This document shows, in pieces, positions 18,762 to 28,191 of a stretch of DNA of 64,000 nt (position 1 is the first letter of the stretch; each line of letters starts with the position of its first letter). Where the stretch lies: positions 1 through 64,000 of the forward strand of contig JAIXLB010000096.1 in NCBI GenBank assembly GCA_026931905.1, written 5' to 3'. Origin of the DNA: Chitinophagales bacterium. Lineage in GTDB: Bacteria; Bacteroidota; Bacteroidia; Chitinophagales; Chitinophagaceae. The position numbers and the translations under genes were made by a program. Under the pieces are notes generated by a model, which worked only from the letters and a program-made list of their open reading frames with translations, made no database searches and was not told where the DNA came from.

Positions 18762-19793
18762 ATGTCTGCTCCAAAAGAAATTATAATTATTGGTCAAGGA
18801 TTAAGTGGCACATTTTTATCCTTCTTTCTTCATCAAGCCAATATAAAATTTTTGGTGTACGATACACTAAATAAAAGCAGTGCAAGTCAAATAACAAGTG
18901 GAGTAATCAATCCTGTAACAGGAAGAAGAATTGTAAGAACTTGGATGATTGAAGAGGTAATGCCTTTTGCTGTACAAGCTTATAAGCAAATTGAAAAACT
19001 GCTGAATATTTCAGCAATAAAACAATGTAATATTTTAGACTTTCATGCTACAGCTCAAATGCAGCAAGCATTTGATGAAAGAGTGCAAGAAGAAACCTAT
19101 TTAAAAATTCCTGAAAATAAAATAGAGTGGAAAAATTTTTTCAATTATTCTTTTAACGTAGGAGAAACAAATCCTTGTTGGCTTATCAATGTTAAGTTGC
19201 TACTTAAAAAATGGAGGGCTTATTTATTGGCAAATAATTTATTGATTGAAGAAAATTTTTCTGTTGATCAAATAAAAGATTACAAAGAACAAACAATTAT
19301 TTTTTGTGATGGAATTGCAAATGCAGCCAATCCTTATTTTAATGCACTGCCTTATTCTGCCAATAAAGGAGAAGCCCTAATTGTTGAAATAAATGATTTA
19401 CCGAATAATAATATTTATAAAAAAGGTTGCAGCATTGTGCCTTGGCAAAATAATTTATGGTGGATTGGATCTACTTACAACTGGAATTTTGAAAACGATT
19501 TACCTACAGAAAGTTTTAGAATAGATATGGAAAATAAATTGAAAGATTTTTTAAAATTCCCTTACAAAATTGTACATCATTTTGCTGCAATTCGTCCTGC
19601 CAATTTAGAACGAAGACCTTTTGTTGGCTTACATCCTGTTCATAAAAATATTGGTATTTTAAATGGTATGGGTACAAAAGGTTGTTCTTTATCGCCCTAT
19701 TTTGCACACGAACTTACAGAGCATTTAATTAAACAAAAACCAATTAGTCCAAATGCAGATGTACAAAGGTTTTCAAAAATTTTATCTAAATAA
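18762..19793 (+). CDS. FAD-dependent oxidoreductase (DAO family)
   Basis: A 343-residue flavoprotein. The N-terminal Rossmann motif IIIGQGLSGTFLSFFL (residues ~6-21) binds FAD, and SGVINPVTGRR follows, as in the oxidase domain of the MnmC-like group of D-amino-acid-oxidase-type proteins. A late segment, AAIRPANLERRPFVGLHP, then LNGMGTKGCSLSPYFA, forms the flavin cap. The true substrate is unknown; a tRNA wobble-modifying activity such as MnmC-C is one possibility, but no methyltransferase domain is fused or adjacent. Cytoplasmic. Confidence 0.82.
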   Translation: MSAPKEIIIIGQGLSGTFLSFFLHQANIKFLVYDTLNKSSASQITSGVINPVTGRRIVRTWMIEEVMPFAVQAYKQIEKLLNISAIKQCNILDFHATAQMQQAFDERVQEETYLKIPENKIEWKNFFNYSFNVGETNPCWLINVKLLLKKWRAYLLANNLLIEENFSVDQIKDYKEQTIIFCDGIANAANPYFNALPYSANKGEALIVEINDLPNNNIYKKGCSIVPWQNNLWWIGSTYNWNFENDLPTESFRIDMENKLKDFLKFPYKIVHHFAAIRPANLERRPFVGLHPVHKNIGILNGMGTKGCSLSPYFAHELTEHLIKQKPISPNADVQRFSKILSK

Positions 19794-19909
19794 TAATTAC
19801 AAATGCAAAAGAATAATTAAATAAAGCATTATTGTTTTATAACACAAGCTACACTTGCTTAAAAAACTTTTTCTTTGCAGCTTATCATTTATCAATAATC
19901 AAATATAAC

Positions 19910-22240
19910 ATGTGGTATAAGCTGGGTCAATTTATTATAAGATACAGAATTTCGCTTCTTATTTTATTATTAGTAACAACGGGAGTAATGGGTTTCTTCG
20001 CTTCTAAAGTTACTTTAAGTTATGAGTTTACAAGAGCTATTCCTACAGATAATATAAAGTATATAGAGTATCAAAAATTTAGAGAAAAATTTGGCGATGA
20101 TGGTAATACTTTGGTTTTTGGAATAGAAAGTAAAGATTTTTTCACAACAAAAATTTTTAATGAAGCAGAAGCACTACACCAAAATTTAAAAAAAATAAAA
20201 GGTGTTGTTGCAGTATTAAGCATTCCTGAAACTGTAAACTTGTTGAAAGATTCTTCTGGCGAAAAATTAATTACTCAAAAAATATTTCATGCACCCTACA
20301 ATAATCAACAAAGTTTAGACGAAGACAAAGCAACATTTTTTTCTTTGCCTTTTTATAATTCTCTTTTATACAATTCTTCTACAAATGCTTATTTATTAGG
20401 TGTTCAGCTCAATAAAGACAGCATTAATAGTAAAAGCAGAACAAGATTAATCAACGATATTTTAGCACAAGCCAATCAGTTTGAAAAAAACACCAACATT
20501 AGTTTGCATACCAGTGGTTTGCCTTTTATTAGAACAGTTGTGAGCAACAGAATTAAAAACGAAATGAACTGGTTTTTAATTGGCTCATTGTTATTATCGG
20601 CAGTTACACTTTTATTATTTTTTAGAAGCATTAGTGCAATGCTAATGAGCTTAACAGTTGTATTAATTGGTGTTGTTTGGAGTTTAGGAACAATGGTTCT
20701 GTTGGGTTATAAAATTACTTTACTTACAGCTTTAGTGCCTCCATTAATTGTTGTTATTGGTATTCCTAATTGCATTTATTTCTTAAATAAATTTCACGAA
20801 TCTTTTAAAAAAACCAACGACAAGCAAAGTGCTTTAATTACAATGGTTGGGAGAATGGGCATTGTAACTTTGTTTTGTAATATAGCTGCAGCTATTGGTT
20901 TTGCTGTATTTTCTTTTACAAGAAGTAATTTATTAAAAGAGTTTGGTGTAGTTGCAGGTATAAATATTATGGCATTGTTTTTAATCTCATTAATTCTTAT
21001 TCCTGCTGTATTAAGCTTTTTACCAGAACCCAAACAAAAGCACATAAAATATTTAGAAAATAAAATTTTAGAAAAAATTTTAATAAAAATAGAACGCTGG
21101 ACTTTAAATAATGCCAAGTGGATTTATGCCACAACTATTGTGTGTTGCGTATTAGCAATTATTGGGTTTTTTAAATTAAAAAGCGAAGGCTTTATTGTTG
21201 ATGATTTACCTAAGACAGATAAAATTTATACCGACTTAAAATGGTTTGAACAAAATTTTAAAGGAGTAATGCCATTGGAAATAATGGTTGATACCAAAAA
21301 GAAAAATGGTTTGCTGAGAAATATGAATCCTATTAATAAAATAGCAGAGTTATCAGATTATATTTCTAAAAGTAAGGATGCTGCACGACCTCTTAGTTTT
21401 GTAGAAGGATTGAAGTTTGCTAAACAAGCTTATTATGATGGAGATAGTTTAAGTTATGCTGTTCCTTACGAAGGCGATATGCCTTTTCTTACACCTTATT
21501 TAAAAAGAAATAATACAAATTCCGATAATAAAGAAAGCCACAATAATTTATTAGATGGCTTTATGGATAGCACAAAACAAGTTGCTCGTATAAGTGTAAA
21601 TATGAAAGATGTAGGCAATGTACAACTTCCTTTACTGCTAAAAGATTTTGAAAAAGAAGCAACAAAAATTTTTGATACGGCTAATTACAAAATAACATTT
21701 ACTGGCACAAGTGTTACCTTTTTAGAAGGGAGTAGTTTTATAATAGCAGGTTTAAAAGAAAGTATATTGTATGCCTTTTTATTAATAGCACTTTGTATGT
21801 TGTACCTCTTTCGTTCAATAAGAATTTTGTTTTGCTCTTTAATTCCAAACATGGTTCCTTTATTATTAACTGCAGGTTTAATGGGTTGGGTTGGTATAAG
21901 ATTAACACCAGCATCTGTATTAATTTTTAGTGTAGCATTGGGTATAGTTATTGATGTTACGATACGGTTTTTAGTAAATTACAAACAAGAGTTACCACAA
22001 TTTAATTTTCAAACAGTGCCCACTTTGGTGCAAACAATAAGGCATACAGGCATTAGTATTATTTATACATCATTGGTGTTAATTGCAGGATTTATTATTT
22101 TTTGTTTCAGCGATTTTGGTGGTACAAAATCTTTAGGATGGCTTACTTCATTTACTTTAATAGCAGGTACTGTTACCAATTTATTATTGTTGCCAGTATT
22201 ATTAAATTCTTTAAAAAAGGACAAACAGAAAAAACAATAA
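19910..22240 (+). CDS. MMPL/RND-family transporter
   Basis: A 776-residue inner-membrane transporter with the duplicated RND layout: a helix, a large periplasmic loop (about residues 40-200), five clustered helices, a short cytosolic linker, then a second copy of the same arrangement. Relatives export lipids such as hopanoids or act in envelope lipid trafficking; no membrane-fusion or outer-membrane partner is nearby. I placed the start at the ATG at 19910 (MWYKLGQFIIRYRI), because the longer frame beginning at a TTG at 19832 adds 26 residues that do not look like part of the family. hemW follows 28 bases after the stop. Confidence 0.88.
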   Translation: MWYKLGQFIIRYRISLLILLLVTTGVMGFFASKVTLSYEFTRAIPTDNIKYIEYQKFREKFGDDGNTLVFGIESKDFFTTKIFNEAEALHQNLKKIKGVVAVLSIPETVNLLKDSSGEKLITQKIFHAPYNNQQSLDEDKATFFSLPFYNSLLYNSSTNAYLLGVQLNKDSINSKSRTRLINDILAQANQFEKNTNISLHTSGLPFIRTVVSNRIKNEMNWFLIGSLLLSAVTLLLFFRSISAMLMSLTVVLIGVVWSLGTMVLLGYKITLLTALVPPLIVVIGIPNCIYFLNKFHESFKKTNDKQSALITMVGRMGIVTLFCNIAAAIGFAVFSFTRSNLLKEFGVVAGINIMALFLISLILIPAVLSFLPEPKQKHIKYLENKILEKILIKIERWTLNNAKWIYATTIVCCVLAIIGFFKLKSEGFIVDDLPKTDKIYTDLKWFEQNFKGVMPLEIMVDTKKKNGLLRNMNPINKIAELSDYISKSKDAARPLSFVEGLKFAKQAYYDGDSLSYAVPYEGDMPFLTPYLKRNNTNSDNKESHNNLLDGFMDSTKQVARISVNMKDVGNVQLPLLLKDFEKEATKIFDTANYKITFTGTSVTFLEGSSFIIAGLKESILYAFLLIALCMLYLFRSIRILFCSLIPNMVPLLLTAGLMGWVGIRLTPASVLIFSVALGIVIDVTIRFLVNYKQELPQFNFQTVPTLVQTIRHTGISIIYTSLVLIAGFIIFCFSDFGGTKSLGWLTSFTLIAGTVTNLLLLPVLLNSLKKDKQKKQ

Positions 22241-22268
22241 TGCTTTATAAAAAAACAAATTAAATTCA

Positions 22269-23393
22269 ATGGCAGGCATTTATATACATATTCCTTTTTG
22301 TAAACAAGCCTGTTATTACTGCAATTTTCATTTTAGTACATTACACAACAATATGCCTGAAATGCTTGATGCTATTACAAAAGAGGCATCATTGCAAAAA
22401 AATTATCTTCAGGAAGCTATTGAAACAATTTATTTTGGAGGTGGCACACCAAGTATTTACAAACCCTCTGATATTGAAAAAATAATTAGACACTTACAAC
22501 AAATTTTTACAGTATTACCTAATAGTGAAATAACCTTAGAAGCAAATCCTGATGATATTTCAGAAGAAAAATTAGTACAATGGAAAAGCATTGGTATAAA
22601 CAGATTAAGTATAGGTATTCAAAGTTTTGTAGAAAAAGATTTAAAATGGATGAACAGAGCACACAACAGTTTTCAAGCACTAAACTGTTTACAATTAGCC
22701 ACAAAATATTTCAACAATATTACTGTTGATTTAATTTATGGAACACCTTATTTAACCCATGAACAATGGAAAAAAAACATGGATACTGTTGTGCAATTAA
22801 ATATTCCACATATTTCTTGTTATGCACTTACAGTAGAGCCTAAAACAGTTTTACATACCTTAGTTCAAAAAAATAAATTACCCAATATTGATGTAGAAAA
22901 GCAAGCACAACATTTTGAAATATTGACCAACACTTTAGCTAAAGCAAATTACGAGCACTACGAAATAAGCAATTTTGCAAAAACTGGTTTTAGAAGCAAG
23001 CACAACAGCAGTTATTGGCAAGGAAAACATTACTTAGGATTAGGACCCTCTGCACATTCATTTAATGGTATTTCAAGGCAATGGAATAATAGCAACAATG
23101 CTTTATACTTAAAAAGTATAGCTCAAAATAAAGTTCCTTACGAGATAGAAATACTAACAACACAGCAACAGTTGAACGAATATATTATGACTTCGTTAAG
23201 AACAATAGAAGGCATTTCGTTGCAACACATAAAAGAAAATTTTAGCGAAGTAGAAAAAGAAAAATTATTAAGCAGGAGTAAAAAATTAATTACCCAACAG
23301 TTATTAAGTATAGAAAATAATTTTTTAAAACTTACCTCTCAAGCAAAGTTTTTAGCAGATGGTATTGCTGCAGATTTGTTTGCAGATTGCTAA
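22269..23393 (+). CDS. hemW: Heme chaperone HemW (radical SAM)
   Basis: A 374-residue radical SAM protein. The start IYIHIPFCKQACYYCNFHF has the cluster triad Cys11, Cys15 and Cys18. FGGGTPS, EANPDD and RLSIGIQSF are hallmark HemW motifs, and the C-terminal HemN-like domain (LGLGPSAHSF, then EYIMTSLRTIEGI) is complete. HemW proteins deliver heme rather than oxidise coproporphyrinogen; the cysteine that follows the triad in true HemN is missing here (CYYCNF instead of CxxCxC). Cytoplasmic or membrane-associated. Confidence 0.95.
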   Translation: MAGIYIHIPFCKQACYYCNFHFSTLHNNMPEMLDAITKEASLQKNYLQEAIETIYFGGGTPSIYKPSDIEKIIRHLQQIFTVLPNSEITLEANPDDISEEKLVQWKSIGINRLSIGIQSFVEKDLKWMNRAHNSFQALNCLQLATKYFNNITVDLIYGTPYLTHEQWKKNMDTVVQLNIPHISCYALTVEPKTVLHTLVQKNKLPNIDVEKQAQHFEILTNTLAKANYEHYEISNFAKTGFRSKHNSSYWQGKHYLGLGPSAHSFNGISRQWNNSNNALYLKSIAQNKVPYEIEILTTQQQLNEYIMTSLRTIEGISLQHIKENFSEVEKEKLLSRSKKLITQQLLSIENNFLKLTSQAKFLADGIAADLFADC

Positions 23394-23584
23394 TTAAAGT
23401 AGGGCTAAAAATAATTTACTAAATGCTCATAATTTTTATCCTTTTATAAAATTAGTTGGTTTTTTATTGTGCAATTTGATTGCAATTTTGTTATAACCTT
23501 GAAATCGCTTTCGTTGTAATAAATATCATAATAGCCATCATTATAATATGGTAGTAAATTATTTCTCTTTTTGAAATTTCCTTA
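23394..23584. other. Intergenic region after hemW
   Basis: No open frame above noise and no motif. It is the left part of a ~530-base gap that also holds a possible 35-residue frame, an insertion-sequence-like end and a terminator, listed separately. Confidence 0.5.
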
Positions 23585-23692
23585 CTAAAAAAAGTGTTTT
23601 TGCAACCATACAGGTTTAAACAGCAAGGCTATTGTTCTTAAAAAGTAAATAATAAAACCTACTGCACCAATTACAATATACACAGTATTCAT
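23585..23692 (-). CDS. Possible small membrane protein, 35 residues
   Basis: An ATG frame encodes 35 residues: a hydrophobic helix (MNTVYIVIGAVGFIIYFL), one Arg, a second hydrophobic piece (TIALLF) and a basic/aromatic end (KPVWLQKHFF). The pattern is that of a single-pass small membrane protein. It lies alone in a long gap, with no conserved neighbour. Function unknown. Confidence 0.35.
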   Translation of the reverse strand: MNTVYIVIGAVGFIIYFLRTIALLFKPVWLQKHFF

Positions 23693-23804
23693 ATTTATAT
23701 TGTTTAAAATAATTAAGACTCAAGGCATCATTAAAAGGTAAATTCTTTAACAAAGTTATAAACACACTTCTAATAAAATCATTGGTCATTAAGTCAATAG
23801 TTAT

Positions 23805-23829
23805 TGTCTTGCCCTAAAATAGATTAACA
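23805..23829 (+). repeat. IS3/IS150-type terminal repeat (solo end, copy A)
   Basis: A 25-base segment beginning TGTCTTGCCCTAAAATAG and ending in CA is identical at 24 of 25 positions to the minus strand at 41990-42014. The likeness weakens but continues for about 20 bases further inward. The TG...CA frame and CCC-x-AAAA core resemble ends of IS150-group IS3 elements. No transposase is attached. Reading direction is to the right. Confidence 0.6.
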
Positions 23830-23864
23830 ATTATCGTTACTTAAATTCAGAACGAGGCAAATTA

Positions 23865-23901
23865 AAAAAGAGGCTGCCTTGATAAAAGACAGCCTCTTTT
23901 T
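23865..23901. terminator. Intrinsic terminator of the ArsR-type gene
   Basis: AAAAAGAGGCTG (23865-23876) and CAGCCTCTTTTT (23890-23901) form a perfect 12-bp stem with a 13-base loop, ending 22 bases before the stop of the minus-strand ArsR-type gene. On the minus strand a T-run follows the stem, giving a standard terminator; the plus strand also has a short T-run. Confidence 0.9.
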
Positions 23902-23922
23902 ATTAATAAATTAATTTTTCAA

Positions 23923-24252
23923 TTAGTTTATTATTTCGTCTGCAACTTTAACTAATTGTTGAGAGCGTGAATAATTGACAGAATAATGAATTTTCTTTCC
24001 GTCTCTTTTTGTATTCACAACATTTGCTCTTCTTAAAATAGCTAAGTGTTGAGATGCTACTGATTGCTCTATTCTTAGAGTTACATACAATTCAGTAACA
24101 GTAATGCTTTTTCTTTCGTCGATTAATTTTAAAATTTGCAGACGAAGTTTGTGATTAAGGGCTCTAATTACAAGAGCTGCTTTTTTCACTTTTAGTGGGT
24201 CAATTGTTACGAGAGTCTCACCATTTGATAGTACAATGTTTGTGTGATTCAT
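23923..24252 (-). CDS. ArsR-family winged-helix transcriptional regulator
   Basis: A 109-residue DNA-binding protein with a winged-helix domain: LNHKLRLQILKLIDERKSI, then the recognition helix in RIEQSVASQHLAILRRANVV and the wing TKRDGKKIHYSV. The metal-binding CxC or ELCVCDL motif of the classical ArsR sensors is not present (the equivalent region reads ITVTELYVTLR), so it probably senses something other than arsenic, or acts through dimer contacts. Start at ATG 24252. It is followed by a strong terminator and stands alone; no target gene is obvious. Confidence 0.9.
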   Translation of the reverse strand: MNHTNIVLSNGETLVTIDPLKVKKAALVIRALNHKLRLQILKLIDERKSITVTELYVTLRIEQSVASQHLAILRRANVVNTKRDGKKIHYSVNYSRSQQLVKVADEIIN

Positions 24253-24343
24253 AAAATGATCTTCTTTTGGGGGTTAAAGAAAACGTAAATTTACGGAAAA
24301 GTTTCTTACTTACATTAATTTTTTTATAAATTATGAAAATAGG

Positions 24344-25081
24344 CTATTTTTTATGATGATCGGTAGAATAAAACTCTTTTATATAAAAGGGTTCGCTATA
24401 AGCAATATCTGCAAAGTTAGATTGGGTATATTTATTTTCTGCTGCTGTAATGATGGTTGAATAATTGTAATTGACTGAAGTAAAAATTGCATTTATATTG
24501 TTTAAAACTTGCTTCAATTTAAGATATCCATTGCCATTAAAAATAATGGTATTATTTTTTAATTCTGCTTCAAAACTTTGTTCGTTTAAAACCATAGCTG
24601 TTGGTGGTATTAATGCTTGTAAGTTTACATTATACAAAGCAGTAAACACTTCCATTCGTCTAGCATCTATCAAAGGGCAAAATAAAATAGGTAGATTATT
24701 TTCATTATTAGCTACAATTTTATTTGAATTATTTATTAAAGACAAAGCCATTAATTCTAATGTGTTTAGTGTAATTAATGGTTTATTTATAGCATAACAA
24801 ATTCCTTTTGCAGTAGCAAGCCCTACTCTTAAGCCTGTGTAGCTACCAGGTCCATTTACAACAGAAATAGCATTTATATTTTGTAAAGTTTCTTTGGCTT
24901 CTGCTAATAATTCTTTAATGGCAACTTGTATAAACGAGGCATGATTTTTTTGCTCTGTACTTTGTTTTAAAGTAATAATTTCTCCATCATAAGATAAAAA
25001 AACAGATGCTTGCTCTAAAGCTGTGTCTATATGTAATAAAAGTGCCAATTCTAATTCATTAAAATTGGCACAAAGTAGCAT
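24344..25081 (-). CDS. tsaB: tRNA threonylcarbamoyladenosine biosynthesis protein TsaB
   Basis: An ASKHA-fold partner of TsaD in making the t6A37 modification of tRNA. Hallmark segments are LHIDTALEQASVFLSYDGE near the start, NGPGSYTGLRVGLATAKGICYAI and LCPLIDARRMEVFTALY-like (positions ~140-155). The 245-residue frame uses an ATG at 25081; an in-frame TTG at 25048 would begin MALLLHIDTA, closer to the usual TsaB start, so the true start may be 11 residues later. It lies 25 bases after the large outer-membrane protein gene on the same strand. A TsaC-type gene of the same pathway is 6 kb away. Confidence 0.93.
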   Translation of the reverse strand: MLLCANFNELELALLLHIDTALEQASVFLSYDGEIITLKQSTEQKNHASFIQVAIKELLAEAKETLQNINAISVVNGPGSYTGLRVGLATAKGICYAINKPLITLNTLELMALSLINNSNKIVANNENNLPILFCPLIDARRMEVFTALYNVNLQALIPPTAMVLNEQSFEAELKNNTIIFNGNGYLKLKQVLNNINAIFTSVNYNYSTIITAAENKYTQSNFADIAYSEPFYIKEFYSTDHHKK

Positions 25082-25106
25082 ATAATAATCGCAATCGCCA
25101 AATACT

Positions 25107-27974
25107 TTAACCCATTCTCATCATTCTTGGTTGTCCATTTCCTCTAAACATTCCTTTCATAAATGGTGGCATTTGTTGTTGTCCTTTTCCTGCAAATTTT
25201 CTTAGATTGTAAGTAAAGGTAAGCATTACATAACGTGTAAGAACTTGTGTACGAGTGTCTTGAATATAATTTTGTTGTACAGTTCGTGTAATGCTTTTGT
25301 TTTGATTTAATAAATCGAATACACTTAGTTTAATTTCTCCAGATTTATCTTTAAAAATAGTTTTTGCAATAGATGCATTCCATAAAGGAATGGTTTGATT
25401 ATAACCTGCTGCTTGACCTTTATTAATGGTTAAATCAAAATCGCTACCAAATATCCATCCAGATTTTGTAGAATAGGTGGGTTCTATTGAAAAGTTTTGA
25501 GTAAAGTAATCGCCGTTTTGCCCATTATCTAAAGTATATCTTGCAAAAGTGTAGGTAGATGAGCTTGAAAAAACTAAATCAAATGCTTCTTTTATGTTCA
25601 TATTGTAACTTATTCTTTCGCCTAAAACATAATTGTTGGTATAGTTTTTTACACTGTTGTACATATTTACATCTCTGTTGTATGCAAGTGTTGTTGTAAA
25701 GTTTAGATTAGATTTTGGTTTTTTTATTGGGAATCCGTAGTTCACAAAACCACTAATATTTATACCACCATTTATATTTATGGGTTTTGAATATTGAGCA
25801 CCAGGAATTAAAACAATGCCATCTACGGTTATGGGTGTATTGCCTGTATTTTGTGTAACACTATTGCCTATTTTATCTTGTGTAAAACTTCCATTTAAAC
25901 TAACAAAAAAGTTTTTAAAAGTTACAACATCAAAGTTGGTATAAAACAAATTGAAACTGTGTTGAAACTCTTGTTTTAATGCAGCATTACCATTTCTTAT
26001 ATTTAATTGATTGCTGTTGTCAATTACATCTTGCAACTGTGTTATAGATGGTGCATTGGTTTGTCCTCTATAATTAAAACGTAAATTTTTTGTTCTGTTT
26101 TTACTGTACTGTAATTGAAAACTTGGAAAATAGTTGGTGTAATTATTGCTAAGTTTGGTTCCTTTAGTATCGTTGTTGCTAATAAGATCTGCAAATTGAA
26201 CACCCATTCCTAATGTGTAACTCCATGCTTTATTTATTTGCTCACGATAGTTTGCATTAAACCTATTAGATGTATTAGTATTATCAAATTTATTGGTAAG
26301 GTTGGGCACTACAATATCATAATTTCCTGTTGTTTTATTAAACATATAGGTTTTTTGGTCAGAGTTATTTTTATTGTAATTATATATGTAGCTTAATTCT
26401 ATTTGCCCACGTTTTCCTACAGGTTCTGTGTAAGATAAATTGCTACTAAATGTTTTTCCTGTTCTGTCATTACTGTTTATTTGATTGATTGTATCTTTTA
26501 CAAAACTACCTCCCATGAAAATATTGTTATAAGAGGTATTAGTACCATCTGATTCGTTTTCACTTAACCCTGGTGTAAGATTTAATGAAATAGTGCGTCC
26601 ACGTTTTTTAAATTTATGACGTAATAAAATACTTGTACTAAAATTATAACCACTGCTTCTACTACTTGTTATTTGTTCTACATCACTGAGGCTAATAGAT
26701 TTTCCTTTGGTTAATGTAGAAATTGTTTGTTGGTCATTATCTCCTAATTGGTAACTAAAATTGGGGCGAATTAAAATAGAGTTTAAAGAATCGAACTTAT
26801 GATTGATTTCAAAATTTACTCTATGGTTTTGATTTATATTGTTTGAAAAAGTTTGGTTTTTATTAAATTGAGAAGAGTCGTTTTTTACAAAAGTTTCTGT
26901 ATAATTTTCATTGTCGTTGTTTCGCTTCATATTATTGTAAAAATAACTTCCGCTAAAGGTTGTTTTTGAGCCCCAATCGTCATTGTAATTTAAGCCACCA
27001 GCCCAAGTAGTTGCAATGCCTGGCTGAGTGCCTGATAAAAAATTATTTAAACCTCCCATTCCTCTACCTCCACCTCCTCCAAACATACCTCCACCACCAC
27101 CACTATTCATCATTCCAAATAAATCCTGAACAGAAAAGTTTTGTTGATTTATATTATTGCCTTGTCCAATAAATGAAATTTGCTGACTACCATTGAACCT
27201 ATTAAAGTTGGCATTAGTTGCATATCTTTCATTGGTACCTGCCCCAACACCTATTTTTCCAAAATAGCCTTTTCGTTTATCTTTTTTAGTAATAATATTT
27301 ATTGTTTTATCTCTGTTGCCATCATCAAAACCACTAAAAGCACTTTGGTCGCTTTGGGCATCATACACTTGAACTTTATCTATTACATCGGTAGGTAAAT
27401 TTCTTGTTGCAGTAGTTGGGTCATCGCCAAAAAATCTTTTACCATCTACCAATACACGTTTTACAGTTTGCCCTTGTGCTTTTACAGAACCATCTTTTTC
27501 TACTTGCACACCAGGTAATTTTTTTAATAAATCTTCGGCGGTAGCATTAGGTTTTGTTTTAAAACTTCCTGCATTAAATTCAGTAGTATCGCCTTTTATT
27601 TGAACTGGAGAGGCAACAACAGAAACGCCCTCTAATTCACTTGCCTGAGGCAATAAATAAACTGTTCCTAAATCTACAACAGGCGATTGTTTATTGAATG
27701 TAATTGTTTTAAAAAATGAACCATAACCATTGAAACTAACTTGTACTAAATAAGTGCCTAACGAAAAACCTTTTACTTCAAAACTTCCATCGGCTTTAGC
27801 TAAAGCAAACGATTCTACAGTAGAGTCTTTAGGGCTTAATACACTTATAGCTGCATCTTTTAAATTTTGCTTTGCAGTAGAGTCTATTACTTTTCCTTTT
27901 AATGAAGGATTGTTTTGTGAAAAACTAACTTGTACAATTATTAATAAACAAAATAGAGTAAAAATGTGTTTCAT
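25107..27974 (-). CDS. TonB-receptor-like outer membrane beta-barrel protein
   Basis: A large exported protein of about 955 residues. Residues 1-20 are a signal peptide ending in SFSQ; I chose the ATG at 27974 rather than the one 11 codons earlier because the signal peptide begins there. Next comes a carboxypeptidase-regulatory-like beta-sandwich (about 25-100), a plug-like region (LKKLPGVQVEKDG, VLVDGKRFFGDDP and LPTDVIDKVQVYDA), and a long outer-membrane barrel. The overall build is that of the OMP_b-brl_3/SusC-like group that takes up or displays ligands at the surface. Two odd features are a Gly/Met-rich loop (about 285-310) and a Gly/Met/Pro-rich tail after the last barrel strand. It is upstream of tsaB in the same transcript direction. 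Confidence 0.88.
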   Translation of the reverse strand: MKHIFTLFCLLIIVQVSFSQNNPSLKGKVIDSTAKQNLKDAAISVLSPKDSTVESFALAKADGSFEVKGFSLGTYLVQVSFNGYGSFFKTITFNKQSPVVDLGTVYLLPQASELEGVSVVASPVQIKGDTTEFNAGSFKTKPNATAEDLLKKLPGVQVEKDGSVKAQGQTVKRVLVDGKRFFGDDPTTATRNLPTDVIDKVQVYDAQSDQSAFSGFDDGNRDKTINIITKKDKRKGYFGKIGVGAGTNERYATNANFNRFNGSQQISFIGQGNNINQQNFSVQDLFGMMNSGGGGGMFGGGGGRGMGGLNNFLSGTQPGIATTWAGGLNYNDDWGSKTTFSGSYFYNNMKRNNDNENYTETFVKNDSSQFNKNQTFSNNINQNHRVNFEINHKFDSLNSILIRPNFSYQLGDNDQQTISTLTKGKSISLSDVEQITSSRSSGYNFSTSILLRHKFKKRGRTISLNLTPGLSENESDGTNTSYNNIFMGGSFVKDTINQINSNDRTGKTFSSNLSYTEPVGKRGQIELSYIYNYNKNNSDQKTYMFNKTTGNYDIVVPNLTNKFDNTNTSNRFNANYREQINKAWSYTLGMGVQFADLISNNDTKGTKLSNNYTNYFPSFQLQYSKNRTKNLRFNYRGQTNAPSITQLQDVIDNSNQLNIRNGNAALKQEFQHSFNLFYTNFDVVTFKNFFVSLNGSFTQDKIGNSVTQNTGNTPITVDGIVLIPGAQYSKPININGGINISGFVNYGFPIKKPKSNLNFTTTLAYNRDVNMYNSVKNYTNNYVLGERISYNMNIKEAFDLVFSSSSTYTFARYTLDNGQNGDYFTQNFSIEPTYSTKSGWIFGSDFDLTINKGQAAGYNQTIPLWNASIAKTIFKDKSGEIKLSVFDLLNQNKSITRTVQQNYIQDTRTQVLTRYVMLTFTYNLRKFAGKGQQQMPPFMKGMFRGNGQPRMMRMG

Positions 27975-28191
27975 ATACAACAATATTTTAGCTTTTTTTG
28001 AACGCATTTACGAAAATAATCGTTTATGTGTTGCTCAAAAGTTAATAATTTAATAAAGGGTAAACAAATGTTATGAGTGGCAAAATTTTGATGATGAGAT
28101 AATTATATCATTCTACAAATGAGTAAAAAGTATAACTACCTTTTTATTTAATTAAAATTCTTACTGAATTAAATAAATTCAATGAGGTTAT

